Numbered from the stretch's first letter, positions 46,511-55,675 are shown. The stretch is DNA of 64,000 nucleotides from Candidatus Andeanibacterium colombiense (GCA_029202985.1 CP119316.1:1736001-1800000), one strand, 5' to 3'. Notes: generated by a model not told the origin, from the letters alone. Numbers and translations: made by a program.

Positions 46511-49354
46511 TCACCACTTGGCGCGGAGCGTGGCGGTGAAGCTCCGCGGAGTGCCGTACCAGTTGCCCGACGATACCGAGCCGACCGCCTGGTAATAGGT
46601 CTTGTCGAGGATATTCTCGAGATTGACCGCCAGCGACCATTTGTCCGAAATACGGTAGTCGATCCGCCCCGAAACGACCGCATATGCAGGGACCGTGAAC
46701 GAATACGGCACCGTCGCGCCCGGCAGGCAGTCGCTCATGCCCAGTGCGTCGGGCGGCCCAAGGTCGTTACAGGCCGAACCCGAGCGGTAAGCCGAAGATT
46801 GGCCGTTGATGCCAGCGGACACCGTCAAACCGGAAAGGAAGCCCCTGTTCCGTATCGCGACGAACGCAAAGCTGGTCCACAGCTTGTAGTTATGCTTGGG
46901 CTGAACGGTGACGAACGGGAGACCTTCGTTTCTTCCGTAGTCGCTGCCGATCTGCTTGGTTTCGTCGTAGGTGTAGCTGGCAGAAACCTGCCACCCCGAA
47001 GTCACTTCCCCGGTGATTTCGACATCGACACCCCGGCTTTTGAGGGTCGAATTGGGGTTGCTCATGTAGCAACAATAGTGACTGCTATCGACTTGGCCGT
47101 ATGCGTAAAAATTGCCTTTATTGTCGACGGAATACCAGGCGCCCGTGACCGGGTCGCTGTATTCTGAACCGTCCGGATTGAGCCGGTCGCTGCTCCAGTC
47201 ATATGTGGCGAAGCCCTTTTCCTGGATCTGATAGGCGGCAAGCGAGAGGTTGAGCTTGCCGTTCCGGGCCTGCCATTTGAGGCCGGCCTCGAAGTTCGAA
47301 CCGGTAACCGGATCGACTGGTACCAGATCGCGCGTGTAGTCGTCCGCCTGGCTCTGGTAGATATCGGTGTAGCCCGCATAGGCGGTCAGCTGATGGGTAA
47401 TATCGTAGCTGAGGGTCACCGAGGGCGGCCAGCTGATATCGCTGGCGGCATACGAGGTATCGGTGGGTTTGTAAGCATCGCCGATCTCCCGGCCGACGCA
47501 ATTATCATCGGACGGGTCACCGGTGGTCGGGATCGTTGTACAAAGGGATTCGTCCTTTCGCACGAAACCGTAGCGGCTCCAGCGCACGCCGGTTGTCAGG
47601 TGAAGATGGTCGAAAGCCGTCAGCCGAAGATTGACATATCCGACCGTCTGGACCTGCTTGAAAACGAGAAATCTGAGGTTCGGCAAAGTGGTGCGCGGTT
47701 CGCTGTACAGCGGATCGTTCGGGTCGAAGTGCAGGACATCGACGGGCGGACGATAGCCGTTGGGCGATCCATCATAAAATCCCGGGCCGCCTGCGTAAGG
47801 CACGTAGGGCATGTCGGCCGTCCCGGACACCAGCGTGTCGTAATTGACCTGCCCCCCGCCATCGCTGGTTACGCGGTTTATACCCATTGCAAGTTCCTGC
47901 CGCTGACCGAACAGCTCGAAAGACCCGGTCAGGGTCGCCTCGGCCGACAACTGCTTGTTCGCTTGATTCTCGTAGATCCCGACCAGCGTCGGACCTGCCC
48001 CGGTCAAAGGATTGACGCTGCCGGCGCTCGCCCCGAGTTTGCGCACGGTCGTCTGGTGAAGTCGGGTGAGGTTGATTTTGGCGACCCAGTCGCCCCCAAG
48101 CTTCTGTTCCACCCCACCGAAAATTTCGGTCGTATCGAGGCTGAAGCGATTCCACGGGAAAACGAGCGAGGTGCTGCGAGGCAGGCCGATATCGCCGCCA
48201 TCCTGATAACGCGGCAAGCCATCATACCAGGGCACGCTGTCCTGCCTTGTATGATTGATCCCCGCGGTCAACAGGGTGGTCGGCGAAGCATCGAATTCGG
48301 CGATCGCGTAGATCAGCTCCTTGTCGTCTTTGGCCGTATCATAGAAATAGTGATTGTCCTGCCAGGTCATTATCAGCCGGCCGCGCAATCTGCCGTCGAA
48401 TCCCAGCGGCGAACTGGCATCGGCCGTCACGCGATAGTTGCTCCAGCTTCCGGCCTGCGCCTCGGCAATGAACTGGGAGTGGTCCAGCGGTTTTTTGCGA
48501 ACGAGATTTACGGTGCCGCCCGGAGAGCCATAACCAGTGAAAGTACCGTCCGCTCCCCGCAACAATTCGACATGATCGTAAATCGACATGTCGATTTGCG
48601 GATAGAAGCCAAAGTTGGTCGAAAGAGGAGCCCCACCATCGACCTGGATGCTCGTTATCGCGAAGCCGCGCGAATAGAAGGTATTCTCAAGATTGGTGAG
48701 CCCCCCGGTACCCTGCACCAGCGACACCCCCGGCAGCTGTTTCATCGCCGTGGTGAAATCGGTCACGTTCTGTTGTGCCAGCCGCTCGCTGGTCAGCACA
48801 CTCACACTCTGCGGCACATCCTTCAGCGCCTGAGGCACCTTCGATCCGATCGTCAGCGCCCCCGAGGTAAAACTCCCCGTCCCCTCGGTCGCGGTGATGT
48901 CCCGCGACCCGTTCACACCATTCACCCCCGCAGCTTGGCCCGCACCGCCGAAGTAAGGCGAGCCCTGCACGCCCTCAACGCTGACCGCGCCGGTCACGAC
49001 TTCCCCATCGTTTCCCCCCGTGCTCACCAGCGTGACCACGCCCTCACGCAGGAAGCGATAGGAATAGCCGGAGCCGGCCAGCGCCGCCGCCAGCGCCTGG
49101 CTGGTGGTCATCCGGCCACGCACGGCCGGGGCACCGATGCTGAGCGGCTCCTTGTCTGGATAGACCACCTGGATATCGGCCGCCTCTGCGATCGCGCTGA
49201 GCGAGCGGGCGAGCGGCTGGGCCGGGACGTTGAATTCGTGGGCCGCCTCGGCCTGGCTGGTGGTGCCTTCGGCCCATGCGGTCGCGGGCACAGCGAGTGT
49301 GCCAAGTGCGCTCATCGCAAGCAGTGCCGACCTGAAGCCGATACGGGTGTTCAT
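46511..49354 (-). CDS. TonB-dependent siderophore-type receptor with STN domain, module E
   Basis: A 947-residue receptor. Signal peptide (MNTRIGFRSALLAMSALGTL...), STN domain (HEFNVPAQPLARSLSAIAEA), GEVVTG, shared block GSPYFGGAGQAAGVNGVNGS, plug (VPQALKDVPQSVSVLTSERL) and barrel ending SFTATLRAKW. It has SHYCCYMSN and two spaced Cys pairs but, like receptor A, a GSPNG loop with no fourth pair. ATG at 49354 follows GGGGG by nine bases. Linked to FecR E and sigma E. Confidence 0.93.
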   Translation of the reverse strand: MNTRIGFRSALLAMSALGTLAVPATAWAEGTTSQAEAAHEFNVPAQPLARSLSAIAEAADIQVVYPDKEPLSIGAPAVRGRMTTSQALAAALAGSGYSYRFLREGVVTLVSTGGNDGEVVTGAVSVEGVQGSPYFGGAGQAAGVNGVNGSRDITATEGTGSFTSGALTIGSKVPQALKDVPQSVSVLTSERLAQQNVTDFTTAMKQLPGVSLVQGTGGLTNLENTFYSRGFAITSIQVDGGAPLSTNFGFYPQIDMSIYDHVELLRGADGTFTGYGSPGGTVNLVRKKPLDHSQFIAEAQAGSWSNYRVTADASSPLGFDGRLRGRLIMTWQDNHYFYDTAKDDKELIYAIAEFDASPTTLLTAGINHTRQDSVPWYDGLPRYQDGGDIGLPRSTSLVFPWNRFSLDTTEIFGGVEQKLGGDWVAKINLTRLHQTTVRKLGASAGSVNPLTGAGPTLVGIYENQANKQLSAEATLTGSFELFGQRQELAMGINRVTSDGGGQVNYDTLVSGTADMPYVPYAGGPGFYDGSPNGYRPPVDVLHFDPNDPLYSEPRTTLPNLRFLVFKQVQTVGYVNLRLTAFDHLHLTTGVRWSRYGFVRKDESLCTTIPTTGDPSDDNCVGREIGDAYKPTDTSYAASDISWPPSVTLSYDITHQLTAYAGYTDIYQSQADDYTRDLVPVDPVTGSNFEAGLKWQARNGKLNLSLAAYQIQEKGFATYDWSSDRLNPDGSEYSDPVTGAWYSVDNKGNFYAYGQVDSSHYCCYMSNPNSTLKSRGVDVEITGEVTSGWQVSASYTYDETKQIGSDYGRNEGLPFVTVQPKHNYKLWTSFAFVAIRNRGFLSGLTVSAGINGQSSAYRSGSACNDLGPPDALGMSDCLPGATVPYSFTVPAYAVVSGRIDYRISDKWSLAVNLENILDKTYYQAVGSVSSGNWYGTPRSFTATLRAKW

Positions 49355-49409
49355 TGTGTCATTCCCCCTGGAACGGCGCACACCCCAACGGCGACGCCAT
49401 CATCCGGGA

Positions 49410-49454
49410 TGACTGTCCCGAAGGGAAGAGTCCCCTATTCGCAGGTGCAAAATA
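49410..49454 (-). promoter_or_regulatory. candidate promoter of receptor E
   Basis: On the minus strand TATTTTGC (49447-49454) precedes ATAGGGGA and, 17 bp later, GTCA (49410-49438). Receptor F has the same TATTTTGC-N9-ATAGG layout upstream. Probable ECF-type promoter with an AT-rich upstream element. Confidence 0.45.
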
Positions 49455-49612
49455 GTTTGTGGCGCCCGGCCCGGCCCAATGCGGTGGAGGGACCCCGCGG
49501 GCGTCCGGGATGGAAACCCGCCCCCGTGCCCCTCCACCGTGCCGCGCGCGAAGGCGCGGCGCCGGCCTTCCCCTACCCCTTAATCGGGGGAGACCGAACC
49601 GTCGAACCCGGT

Positions 49613-50593
49613 TCAATAAAGCACTACCACTCCCCCCGGCAGGCTGAGCGATTGCGCGCCGAGGCTGGCGCGGAGCGCGGCCAGAGTCTTGTCCGGCCTT
49701 GCGGTGCTGAACGAGCCGGTGATCCTGCGGGCGCGCAATGCCGGGGTCGCGAGGTAGATCGCGCCGGAACGATAGCGGCTCAGCTCGTCCACCACCTGCG
49801 GCAGCGGAGCATCGTAGAACACCGCGCGGCCGCGGCGCCAGGCGGTCGCATCGGCGCTGTAGGCGGCGCGGGCGAGTGTGGAGCGCGGCCCGGCAAGGCC
49901 CTGCGTCTCTGCGCCAAGAATCCGCGAGCCGCCCGGCCCGCTCAGCCGTACGCGGCCTTCCTCCACCGTCACCTGCGTATCGCCCCCGGCCATCCGCACA
50001 TCGAACCGCGTGCCGAGCACCGTGACCGTCGCGTCGCCGGAGCGGACGCGGAACGGATGCGCGGGATCGTGCTTCACCGCGAAGAACGCCTCGCCTCGGA
50101 ACATCCGGACGTTGCGGCTATCGGCATCGACGTCGAGCGCCAGCGCGGTATCGCTGCCCAGCGTGACCCGTGTGCCGTCGGCCAGCGCCAGTTCGCGCCG
50201 CTCGCCCACCGCGGAGACCGCATCGCTGCGCAAATCCTGCCAGCTCCGACCGAGCATGGGCGACAATATCAGCGCGGCCAGCGCCGCCGCGATCCCGGCA
50301 CCGATCCCCACCGAGGCCCGGCGCGGGCTGCGCGAAGGCCGCTCCACGCGCGCGGGCGGCCCCATCAGCGCCCACAGCCGTTCCGCCTCGTGCAGCGCCT
50401 GCACGTGAGACGGACTCAACGCCTTCCACCGTTCGATATTGAGCAGCAGGTCCGGATCGTGCGGCGCATCCGCCAGCCGCGCATGGAAGCGCGCGGCCTG
50501 CTCCAGCAGCGCATCGCTAACCGGGGAGCTGGCCGGCGCACGCGCGGGGGGCACGCCGCCCGGGGGCAAATCGGATGTCATCGCGCCGGTCAT
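49613..50593 (-). CDS. FecR-type regulator, module E
   Basis: A 326-residue sensor. Proline-rich N-terminus (LPPGGVPPARAPASSPVSDA), helical cytoplasmic part (ARFHARLADAPHDPDLLLNI), membrane span about residues 94-114, periplasmic FecR domain (RELALADGTRVTLGSDTALA, MFRGEAFFAVKHDPAHPFRV) and C-terminus ending PGGVVVLY. The ATG at 50593 overlaps the stop of a 24-codon frame (50590-50664) that itself starts inside the sigma E stop region, so translation may be relayed through that leader. Confidence 0.88.
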   Translation of the reverse strand: MTGAMTSDLPPGGVPPARAPASSPVSDALLEQAARFHARLADAPHDPDLLLNIERWKALSPSHVQALHEAERLWALMGPPARVERPSRSPRRASVGIGAGIAAALAALILSPMLGRSWQDLRSDAVSAVGERRELALADGTRVTLGSDTALALDVDADSRNVRMFRGEAFFAVKHDPAHPFRVRSGDATVTVLGTRFDVRMAGGDTQVTVEEGRVRLSGPGGSRILGAETQGLAGPRSTLARAAYSADATAWRRGRAVFYDAPLPQVVDELSRYRSGAIYLATPALRARRITGSFSTARPDKTLAALRASLGAQSLSLPGGVVVLY

Positions 50594-50664
50594 ATCCCGA
50601 TGACTCCCCTGCGCGCCATATCCGCTGTTGGATGGAGCCCTCCGTGCGCCGCGATCATGGCCAT
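50590..50664 (-). CDS. 24-residue leader frame linking sigma E and fecR E
   Basis: Starts at ATGGCCATGA within the end of sigma E, the position where fecR itself starts in modules D and F, and ends TGA overlapping the fecR E ATG (ATGA). Product MAMIAAHGGLHPTADMARRG plus four residues, no known motif. Likely a translational coupling device or the remnant of the original FecR start after a shift. Confidence 0.4.
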   Translation of the reverse strand: MAMIAAHGGLHPTADMARRGVIGI

Positions 50665-51173
50665 GCCCCTGCATCGATCAATGCGCGGCGGCACAGCACG
50701 GTCGCCTTCGCGAGGTGGTTCTCGACCGTGCGCTCGGACACGCCCATGCGCCGCCCGGCCTCGCGCATGGTCAGTCCCTCGACCCTGCAGAGCAGGAACG
50801 CCGCGCGGCATTTGGGCGGCAATTGGGCGATCGCCGCCTCGATCAGCGAAGCCGCCTCGCGGCCTTGGGCCTGACGTTCGGGCGACGGCGCCTCATCGGC
50901 GATCGCCTGTTCAAACTCCGCCGGGGCAGCCGCAGCCCCGGCTTCGCGCCTGCGCCAGTCGAATGCGGCATTCGCCGCCGCGCGGAACAGATAGGCCAGC
51001 GGGTTGCGGATCTCGGCCTCGCGCCAGGCCCCGCCGGCCTGCAGCTTCAGCCACAGATCCTGCGCCAGATCCTCCGCCGCGGCATCGCAGCCGGTGCGGC
51101 GAGCGAGAAAGCGAACGAGGGCCGGGCGCGTGATGCGCCAGTCCAGAGCCTCATTGCCTTCGATACTCGCCAT
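50655..51173 (-). CDS. FecI-type ECF sigma factor, module E
   Basis: A 172-residue ECF sigma. Region 2: ALVRFLARRTGCDAAAEDLA and NPLAYLFRAAANAAFDWRRR; region 4: PPKCRAAFLLCRVEGLTMRE and GRRMGVSERTVENHLAKATV. Start MASIEGNEALDWRITRP, 26 bp after the shared-type promoter. Ends GAWP. Expected partner of FecR E and receptor E. Confidence 0.92.
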   Translation of the reverse strand: MASIEGNEALDWRITRPALVRFLARRTGCDAAAEDLAQDLWLKLQAGGAWREAEIRNPLAYLFRAAANAAFDWRRREAGAAAAPAEFEQAIADEAPSPERQAQGREAASLIEAAIAQLPPKCRAAFLLCRVEGLTMREAGRRMGVSERTVENHLAKATVLCRRALIDAGAWP

Positions 51174-51198
51174 GCCAAGCCGCCCTCGCGCCTGACAA

Positions 51199-51231
51199 GG
51201 AAACGAGCCTGCAAGGCGATTATTGCAGAAC
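51199..51231 (-). promoter_or_regulatory. ECF-like promoter of sigma gene E (shared type)
   Basis: GTTCTGCAA-N17-CGTTTCC on the minus strand, 26 bp before the sigma E start. Confidence 0.6.
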
Positions 51232-51251
51232 GCGGCGGATATTCGTTGCGA

Positions 51252-52307
51252 TCACAGCGCCGGCTCCTGGGCACGCGCGTCGGCGAGGATCTGCTGCGCC
51301 AGCGCGTCGGCGGCAAGATTGGTCGGCAGGCGTGCTTCATCCGCGTGATTCAACACCGACATCAGCCGCATCGCGATCCGTTCGACCCGGTTCGCAGTGG
51401 AGACCGCGTCCCAGCCGAGATATTCGCCGGCGACATTGATGATGCCGCCCGCGTTGACGACGTAGTCGGGCGCGTAAAGCACGCCTCGGTCGGCCAGCGC
51501 GCGCCCGTCCTGCGCGGTCGCCAGTTGGTTGTTCGCCGCCCCGCACACGATCCTGGCCTTCAGTTGCGGGATCGTTGAGCGATCGAGCACGCCGCCAAGT
51601 GCGCAGGGCGAGAAGATGTCCGCCTCGGCCGCGACGATCGCGCCCGGCTCCACGATCTCGGCCAGCGTCTCTTCCGCTGTCCGCGCCGCATTGAGGGCGT
51701 GGACGTCCGCCACAATCAGCCGGGCGCCTTCCAGGGCAAGCAACCGCGCGAGCGCCGCGCCGACATTCCCGACGCCCTGTATCGCCACCGAGCATGCGGA
51801 CAGCGGCTTGCCCAGCTGGTATTCGGCGGCGAGCTTCATCGAAATGAATACGCCGCGCGCTGTCCATGGCGAAGGGTCGCCGCCGGTTTCGCCCTCGGCG
51901 CGCGGCAGCCCGGCGACATAGCGGGTCTGGCCGGCGACGCAGCCCATGTCGAACGGCGTGGTGCCGACATCCTCGGCGGTGATGTAGCGCCCGCCCAGGT
52001 CCTCCACCGCGCGGCCGAAGGCGCGGAACAGCGCGGCCCGGTCGAAGCCTCCGGACGGCTTGCGCAGCACCGCCTTGCCGCCGCCGAAGGGCAGGCCGGC
52101 CATCGCGTTCTTGTAGCTCATCCCTTGGGCCAGCCTCGCGGCATCGACCTGCGCGGCCTCGGCGGTGGGGTAATCCCAGAAGCGGCATCCGCCCGCGCCG
52201 GGTCCGAGAGCCGCCGAATGGAGCGCGATCACCCCGTCGAGGCCCGCGGCTTCATCCTTGAGCGGCACGAAGGTGGCGGCGGGGCTGTCTGCGGCGGCGA
52301 GGTCCAT
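51252..52307 (-). CDS. Glu/Leu/Phe/Val-family amino acid dehydrogenase
   Basis: A 351-residue NAD-dependent oxidative deaminase, most like leucine/phenylalanine/valine dehydrogenases in length. Substrate lysines are in GMSYKNAMAGLPFGGGKAVL; the NAD fold is VAIQGVGNVGAALARLLA; APDYVVNAGGIINVAGEY is a family motif. It converts a branched or aromatic amino acid to its 2-oxoacid. It is divergent from an Lrp-type gene (52435), the usual partner of such genes. Exact substrate not determinable here. Confidence 0.88.
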   Translation of the reverse strand: MDLAAADSPAATFVPLKDEAAGLDGVIALHSAALGPGAGGCRFWDYPTAEAAQVDAARLAQGMSYKNAMAGLPFGGGKAVLRKPSGGFDRAALFRAFGRAVEDLGGRYITAEDVGTTPFDMGCVAGQTRYVAGLPRAEGETGGDPSPWTARGVFISMKLAAEYQLGKPLSACSVAIQGVGNVGAALARLLALEGARLIVADVHALNAARTAEETLAEIVEPGAIVAAEADIFSPCALGGVLDRSTIPQLKARIVCGAANNQLATAQDGRALADRGVLYAPDYVVNAGGIINVAGEYLGWDAVSTANRVERIAMRLMSVLNHADEARLPTNLAADALAQQILADARAQEPAL

Positions 52308-52403
52308 GAATTCTTCTCCGATCTATGAGTGAAGCGATTGTCGCGCCGGAAAACCGGAAAATCCTTGTCGATCGGCGGGTCGGATCGGGTGAATTGGCAA
52401 AAA

Positions 52404-52437
52404 CATTCCGCCAGAACCTGACTATCCGGCAGGAATG
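52404..52437. promoter_or_regulatory. dyad overlapping the Lrp start
   Basis: CATTCCGCC (52404-52412) and GGCAGGAATG (52428-52437) are near-perfect inverted copies in the space between the divergent dehydrogenase and Lrp genes. A plausible Lrp-type autoregulatory site. Confidence 0.35.
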
Positions 52438-52897
52438 CTCGCACTCGACCCCTTCGAACGGAAAATCCTTCGCGAATTGCAGCGCGATTCGGATCGCACT
52501 ACCGCCGAGATCGCCGACAAGGTCGGCCTGTCACTGTCACCCTGCTGGCGCCGGATCAACCGGCTGCAGAAGGACGGGCTGATCCGCAAGACGGTCGCGC
52601 TGATCGATCGCCGCAAGCTCGGGCTCAATGCGTATATCTTCGCGACGGTGAAGCTCAACGCCCACGGCCGGGCGAACCTCGACGATTTCAGCAAGGCGAT
52701 CCAGAGCTTTTCCCGAAGTGCTCGACGCCTTCGTGCTGATGGGCTCGATGGATTTCATGCTGCGCGTGGTCGCGAAGGATATCGACGCCTACGAGCGCTT
52801 CTTTTTCGAGAAGCTCAGCACGCTTCCGGGAGTGCAGGAGATCAATTCGGTGGTGGCGCTGTCGGAGATCAAGTCCACCACCGAGCTGCCGGTCTGA
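52435..52897 (+). pseudogene. Lrp/AsnC-family regulator with a +1 frameshift
   Basis: The frame from 52435 encodes a good Lrp N-terminus (DPFERKILRELQRDSDRTTA, LSLSPCWRRINRLQKDGL) up to FSKAIQSF. At a TTTT run (52708-52711) the frame is lost. One base later the correct C-terminal domain continues: EVLDAFVLMGSMDFMLRVVA, then EINSVVALSEIKSTTELPV and TGA at 52895-52897. Removing one T restores a normal 153-residue protein. Either a real frameshift, a homopolymer sequencing error, or +1 slippage on TTT-T. It would regulate the divergent dehydrogenase. Confidence 0.88.
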
Positions 52898-52913
52898 CGA
52901 CCGCGACCTGGCG

Positions 52914-54257
52914 CTATTTCCCGCCGATCGCGAGCGGCCGGACCATGATCGATGGCGCGTGCGAACCGCCGAGGTATTCGAGGTCCGACCCGACGACCAG
53001 ATCGCCGAAGAGCTCCTTGAAGTTGCCGGCGATGGTGATCTCCGAAACCGGATAGGCGATCTCGCCGCCTTCGAACCACAGGCCCGAGACGCCCATCGAG
53101 AAATCGCCCGTATAGGCATTGCCGGAAGAGCCCATGATGCCCTTCACGATCAGGCCACGGCCGGCCTCGCGCATCATTGCCGCGCGGTCGAGTTCGCCGG
53201 CCGGCACCGTGAGGACGCTGGTTCCGCCCGAATGTCCGGTGGACGGGCGGTCCAGCTTCTTGCCGTCGTAATAGCCGATCAACTGGGTCCGGACGACACC
53301 GCGATCGACGATCGCGCCCGCAAACGGCTTCATGCCATCGTTATCCACCACGCGCGAACCGATGCTGCGCGGGATCATCGGATTTTCTATCAGCGAGAAG
53401 TTTTCGGGAAACAGCGCCTTGCCGACCGGATCTTCGAGAAAGGTCTGCTTGTAATAGATCGACCCGCCGCTGATCGCCTTCAGGAACGAGCCGATAATGG
53501 TGAAGCTGACCTGCCGGTCGAAGATCACCGGCGCGACGCAGCTGTCGATCTTGCGGCTGCCGAGCTTCTCGACCGCTGACTCGCCCGCGCGGCGCCCGAT
53601 TTCCTCGAGCGGCAACAAATCCTCGTGCCAGCGCGCTACGTGCCCGAACCCGCCGACCTCGCGAACATCGCCTTTGCCGGCGATCAGCCCGACGCCCGTG
53701 TTCCACTTCGTCCCGCGCGAACGGAGCGAGAGCCCGTTGGAGGCAACCAGCCGACTTTCACCGGTCCGCCACCCGGCGTTGGCGCCCTGCGAATCCGCGG
53801 CCCCGGGCACCGCCATCGTGCAGCGCTCCAGTTCGAAGGCGGCAGCTTCCAGTTCCGCCAGCGTCGGCTCGCGCGGATCCACCTTGTCCAGCACTGCGTC
53901 ATCCGTATCGGGCAGCAGCAATTCCGTCGGCGGCAGGCCGGCAAAGGGGTCCTCGGACGCCAGTTCCGCCATGCTGACGACCCGATCAACCAGCGTCTCG
54001 ATCGAGCGCGCGGACAAATCGTTGCTCGAAACCGAAGCCGAGCGTTTGCCGACGAAGGCCTTGAGCGTCATGTCCTCGCCCTCGTCATGCCCGACGTCCT
54101 GAAACTCGCCATTGCGGACCGAGGCCCCGAACGAGCGGCTCCGCGAGGCACTCACCACCGCTTCGCTCGCGCCGCGCGCCAGAATGCGGCCCTTGATGTC
54201 CTCAAGCAGGTTCTCGTCCAGAATGTCGGCCCGGCGCGGCAAGATTTGCGTGTTCAT
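52914..54257 (-). CDS. tldE: TldE/PmbA subunit of the TldD-TldE metalloprotease
   Basis: A 447-residue homologue of PmbA, the non-catalytic partner of TldD. Start MNTQILPRRADILDENLLED at 54257, 11 bp after the tldD stop. Family features: ASRSRSFGASVRNGEFQDVG near the N-terminus, SGGSIYYKQTFLEDPVGKAL, RSTGHSGGTSVLTVPAGEL-like RPSTGHSGGTSVLTVPAGEL and FSMGVSGLWFEGGEIAYPVS at the C-terminus. The TldD/E heterodimer threads unfolded or modified peptides into a closed chamber and is known for RiPP maturation and CcdA turnover. Confidence 0.93.
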   Translation of the reverse strand: MNTQILPRRADILDENLLEDIKGRILARGASEAVVSASRSRSFGASVRNGEFQDVGHDEGEDMTLKAFVGKRSASVSSNDLSARSIETLVDRVVSMAELASEDPFAGLPPTELLLPDTDDAVLDKVDPREPTLAELEAAAFELERCTMAVPGAADSQGANAGWRTGESRLVASNGLSLRSRGTKWNTGVGLIAGKGDVREVGGFGHVARWHEDLLPLEEIGRRAGESAVEKLGSRKIDSCVAPVIFDRQVSFTIIGSFLKAISGGSIYYKQTFLEDPVGKALFPENFSLIENPMIPRSIGSRVVDNDGMKPFAGAIVDRGVVRTQLIGYYDGKKLDRPSTGHSGGTSVLTVPAGELDRAAMMREAGRGLIVKGIMGSSGNAYTGDFSMGVSGLWFEGGEIAYPVSEITIAGNFKELFGDLVVGSDLEYLGGSHAPSIMVRPLAIGGK

Positions 54258-54268
54258 TTCTCTATCTC

Positions 54269-55675
54269 TCAATCCGCGCTTCCGCCGACGGTCATGCCGG
54301 CGATCTTGACCGTTGGCTGGCCGAGGCCAGCCGGCACGCTCTGGCCGTTCTTCCCACACACGCCCAATCCAGGATCGAGCGCGAAATCGTTGCCGATCAT
54401 CGCGACATTGCGCATCGCGCGCGGGCCGTCGCCGATCAGCGTGGCCTTCTTGACCGGCGCGACGATCTTTCCGTCCTCGACCAGATAGGCCTCAGTGCAC
54501 TGGAACACGAACTTGCCGTTGGTGATGTCGACCTGCCCGCCGGCCATGTTGGCGACGTAGAGCCCGCGCTTGAGGCTCGCGAGAATCTCCCCTGGATCCC
54601 GGTCGCCGCCTTCGAGATAGGTATTGGTCATGCGCGGCATCGGAATGTGCGCGTAGGTCTGGCGCCGGCCGTTGCCAGTCGAGGCGACGCCCATCAGCCG
54701 GGCGTTGAGCCGGTCCTGCATATAGCCCTTGAGGATTCCGTCCTCGATCAGCACGGTGCGCTGTGACGGGGTGCCTTCGTCATCGATCGTCAACGAGCCG
54801 CGGGATTCCGGGATCGAGCCGTTATCGACGATCGTCACACCCGGAGCCGCCACCCGCTCCCCGATCTTGCCGGAATAGGTCGACTGGTTCTTGCGATTGA
54901 AATCGCCCTCGAGCCCGTGGCCGACCGCTTCGTGGATCATCACCCCGTTCCAGCCCGGCCCGATCACCACGTCCATCTCGCCCGAAGGCCCCGCGATCGC
55001 ATCGAGGTTGAGCAAGGCCACCCGCAGCGCCTCGTCGGCGAACTTCTTCCACGTATCGTCGTGCATCAGGCGTTCGTAGCCGTAGCGTCCGCCGAAGGCG
55101 GCGGTGCCGGTTTCGCGCACGCCGCCCTGCTCCACCGTCACGCCGATATTGAGCTGGCACATCGGCCGCGGGTCGGTGAACCGCTCTCCGCCCGGCCGCA
55201 GGATGATGACTTCCCCGAAATCGCCATTGAGCCCGATGTTGACGTGTTCGATCCGGGGATCCTTCGCCCGAAGATAGGCATCGACCCGGCCAAGGAAATC
55301 CGACTTGTCGGTGAAGGCCTGCGTCTCCAGCATATCGCGGTCGCCATAGAGCCGGCTGTTGGTGCGCGGCGGGGCGATGGCGAGCACACCCTCGTGCCCG
55401 CGCTTGGACAGCGCCGCCGCATCGGCCGCGCGCCTGATCGCATCGGGCGCGAGGTTAGACGAATGGGCAAAGCCGGTCCGCTCGCCCGCGACCACCCTGA
55501 TGCCGAAGCCGTTGCCGGAATTGTAGCCGGCGGATTGCAGCCGGCCTTCCCGCCAGCCGAAATTCTCGCCGCGGCCCGCGGCATAGAACAGCTCACCATC
55601 ATCCGCGCCGTGCAGCGCCTCGTTCAGCGCCGTCTCGGCAATTTGCCAATCGATTTCCTGCGACTCTTCCAACAC
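54269..55675 (-). CDS. tldD: TldD zinc metalloprotease subunit, GTG start
   Basis: A 468-residue catalytic subunit. The zinc motif HEAVGHGLEGD (HExxxH) is intact, with GWNGVMIHEAVG before it. Other signatures: GYNSGNGFGIRVVAGERTGF, DDEGTPSQRTVLIEDGILKG and RMTNTYLEGGDRDPGEILAS. It starts at GTG (55675); no ATG is available nearby. Forms an operon with tldE. Its place between receptor modules E and F raises the possibility of a peptide substrate linked to them, but tldDE is also a common stand-alone chromosomal pair. Confidence 0.94.
   Translation of the reverse strand: MLEESQEIDWQIAETALNEALHGADDGELFYAAGRGENFGWREGRLQSAGYNSGNGFGIRVVAGERTGFAHSSNLAPDAIRRAADAAALSKRGHEGVLAIAPPRTNSRLYGDRDMLETQAFTDKSDFLGRVDAYLRAKDPRIEHVNIGLNGDFGEVIILRPGGERFTDPRPMCQLNIGVTVEQGGVRETGTAAFGGRYGYERLMHDDTWKKFADEALRVALLNLDAIAGPSGEMDVVIGPGWNGVMIHEAVGHGLEGDFNRKNQSTYSGKIGERVAAPGVTIVDNGSIPESRGSLTIDDEGTPSQRTVLIEDGILKGYMQDRLNARLMGVASTGNGRRQTYAHIPMPRMTNTYLEGGDRDPGEILASLKRGLYVANMAGGQVDITNGKFVFQCTEAYLVEDGKIVAPVKKATLIGDGPRAMRNVAMIGNDFALDPGLGVCGKNGQSVPAGLGQPTVKIAGMTVGGSAD

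Noticed and set aside
47393..51133. 1246-residue open frame on the plus strand
   Set aside because: It is the antisense of receptor E, fecR E and sigma E, has no conserved motif, and is typical of high-GC antisense frames.
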